DNA from: JBFJKD01 sp038106145
GTDB taxonomy: Bacteria > Pseudomonadota > Gammaproteobacteria > Pseudomonadales > Porticoccaceae
Reading direction: 5' to 3'
Assembly: GCA_038106145.1 (NCBI GenBank)
Contig: JAYODD010000017.1
Location: forward strand, 1-41,157
DNA length: 41,157 nt
The stretch's first letter is position 1. Each line of letters begins with the position of its first letter. Below are positions 39,828 to 41,157 of the stretch, one piece after another. The notes under the pieces were generated by a model. The model saw only the letters and a program-made list of their open reading frames with translations. It was not told where the DNA came from and did not search any database. Both the position numbers and the translations under genes were made by a program.

Positions 39828-40136
39828 ATGCGCAGTTTCAATCTCGAACAGGCGGCCGCGTTTTTACACCTCTCGCCAGCGGCCCTGGGTTACAAAGCTC
39901 GCACCGGCCTGATTCGCGCGGCCAAGCCGGGCAAGCGCTGGGTGTTCCTGGAGGACGATCTTGTGGCCTACGTCAGATCGCTTTATTATCGGCCGGGGCA
40001 AGCGCCGCCAAGTGGTTGTGACGAGGAGGTTTCACTATGTCACTACACAAACGCGGTAACACCTGGTGGGTTAGCTTCACGGCGCCCGGTGGACGGCGCA
40101 TACGTCGCTCTGCTGGGACTGACGACAAAACGCTAG
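39828..40136 (+). CDS. Small helix-turn-helix protein (excisionase/AlpA-like)
   Basis: 102 residues. The first 60 form a MerR/AlpA-style winged helix (MRSFNLEQAAAFLHLSPAAL, GYKARTGLIRAAKPGKRWVF, LEDDLVAYVRSLY) like proteins encoded just before integrases in small tRNA-targeting elements. The tail is unstructured, and its codons overlap the first 100 bp of the integrase gene in another frame. It likely acts as excisionase or as a regulator of integrase and Rep. It begins 3 bp after the Rep-like stop, so rep, hth and int form one operon. A shorter active form ending near residue 70 is conceivable. Confidence 0.82.
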   Translation: MRSFNLEQAAAFLHLSPAALGYKARTGLIRAAKPGKRWVFLEDDLVAYVRSLYYRPGQAPPSGCDEEVSLCHYTNAVTPGGLASRRPVDGAYVALLGLTTKR

Positions 40137-41071
40137 CCCAGGAATTTCACGATCGGCTCAAAGCCGAAAGCTGGCGCGTTTACCAGCTCGGCGACAAGCC
40201 CAAGCGAACCTGGCAGGAGGCAGTGGTACGCTGGCTCACGGAAAAAACACACAAGGCGGATCACGCGAAGGACGTTGGCAAACTGCGCTGGCTGGATCAG
40301 TTTCTACAGGGTTGTTATTTGGACGAGATCGACCGGGAACTGATTGACCGTATTGCCCAGGCAAAATTAACAACGTCGAGTCGCGCCACAGCCAATCGCT
40401 ACCTCGCCTTGGTGCGGGCAATATTGCGCATGGCCCGCGACGATTGGGAGTGGGTGGAGCGGGTGCCTCGGGTGCGGTTATTTCCGGAGTCGAAACGGCG
40501 CGTGCGTTGGTTGCGCGAAGCGGAGGCGCGGCGGCTGATTGCGGTCTTGCCGTCGCACCTGGCAGATATGGCGGTGTTTACCCTGGCGACCGGGTTGCGC
40601 CAGCACAATGTCAGTTACCTGCGCTGGGATCAGCTTGACGAAGCGCGTCAGATGGCGTGGATTCATGCGGACGAATCCAAATCCCGCAAAGCCATCGCGG
40701 TGCCGTTAAACGGTGACGCATTGGCGGTGCTGGCGCGACGCCGTGGTGAGCATCCGCAGTACGTGTTTACCTATCAGGGTAAGCCGGTGGATCGCACCAG
40801 CACGAAGGCGTGGCATCGAGCGTTAACGCGAGCGGGCATTACGGATTTTCGTTGGCATGATTTGCGCCATACCTGGGCCTCGTGGCATGTGCAAAAAGGT
40901 ACCAGCTTGCAGGAGTTAATGGAGCTGGGCGGTTGGGCGTCGTACGAGATGGTGTTGCGCTACGCGCATTTGGCGGGCGAACATTTGCGCGATGTGGCGC
41001 AGCGTATCGATGGCACAAATTTGACACAGTGCCCTGCGAAAAGTGGTTTACGCTTAGTGGTAAGTCATTGA
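40037..41071 (+). CDS. int: Tyrosine site-specific integrase
   Basis: A 344-residue phage-type integrase. An N-terminal arm-binding beta domain (MSLHKRGNTWWVSFTAPGG) leads into the SAM-like core-binding domain (60-150) and catalytic domain. Active-site residues are R188 (ATGLRQHN), H274 and R277 (WHDLRHTWAS), W300 at the second His position, and nucleophile Y309 (RYAHL). GAGGAGG precedes the ATG by 7 nt, so the 100-bp overlap with the HTH gene is real. It sits 5 bp from the tRNA-Phe gene that it presumably targets, and the 46-bp direct repeats are its product. Intact and probably functional. Confidence 0.95.
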   Translation: MSLHKRGNTWWVSFTAPGGRRIRRSAGTDDKTLAQEFHDRLKAESWRVYQLGDKPKRTWQEAVVRWLTEKTHKADHAKDVGKLRWLDQFLQGCYLDEIDRELIDRIAQAKLTTSSRATANRYLALVRAILRMARDDWEWVERVPRVRLFPESKRRVRWLREAEARRLIAVLPSHLADMAVFTLATGLRQHNVSYLRWDQLDEARQMAWIHADESKSRKAIAVPLNGDALAVLARRRGEHPQYVFTYQGKPVDRTSTKAWHRALTRAGITDFRWHDLRHTWASWHVQKGTSLQELMELGGWASYEMVLRYAHLAGEHLRDVAQRIDGTNLTQCPAKSGLRLVVSH

Positions 41072-41076
41072 TCTAA

Positions 41077-41152
<76 letters not shown>

Positions 41153-41157
41153 TTTTT

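Overview
The window reads as chromosome from a gammaproteobacterium, probably a free-living aquatic heterotroph. I base this on selO, yghU, a FadE-type acyl-CoA dehydrogenase, an RhlE-type helicase, an E. coli-style LexA box and a typical gammaproteobacterial tRNA-Phe. The order is not certain; the Cellvibrionales are a guess. Genes are dense, starts usually carry clear Shine-Dalgarno sequences, and several neighbours overlap by an ATGA.

Layout. 1-4235: the end of a sulfotransferase gene, an MDR oxidoreductase, an RhlE-like helicase and a small membrane protein. 4311-9263 (minus): an aa3/caa3-like cytochrome oxidase operon, coxB (with two fused cytochrome c domains), coxA, two different subunit III genes and subunit IV. 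9572-14266 (minus): fadE-like gene and a PAS-GGDEF-EAL protein. 14635-18412 (plus): selO, a histidine phosphatase and a TPR protein. 18426-23386 (minus): an electron-transfer operon, NapC/CymA-like tetraheme, an ethylbenzene-dehydrogenase-type heme protein, a DmsE/MtrA-like decaheme and an MtrB/PioB-type porin, with an FNR/ANR-like box upstream. 23610-26813 (plus): a metal-response unit, MerR regulator with a 19-bp-spacer promoter, copper P-type ATPase and membrane cupredoxin. 27257-30544 (plus): yghU, an acyl-CoA-dehydrogenase-type flavoenzyme, a crotonase and a 39-residue lipoprotein.

30589-34400 is an integron: an intI gene with a LexA box over its promoter, an attI region and four single-gene cassettes. 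For each cassette the entry core is the exact reverse complement of the R'' core of its own attC site, so the cassette boundaries are firm. The fourth attC has lost its right half. Cassettes 1 and 2 look nuclease-like; 3 and 4 are unknown.

35260-41122 is a 5.8-kb integrative element in the tRNA-Phe gene. It is bounded by 46-bp direct repeats of the tRNA 3' half and carries a tyrosine integrase, an overlapping small HTH gene and a Rep-like protein. Its cargo is a KAP-family P-loop NTPase, an unknown protein directly downstream and a divergent one-TM protein. The unknown gene appears shifted by one base in an A-run, and the one-TM gene has an in-frame TGA. I think this cargo is the best candidate in the window for an undescribed, possibly anti-phage, system. 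The integron and the element lie less than 1 kb apart, so 30.5-41.1 kb is an accessory hot spot on an otherwise ordinary chromosome.
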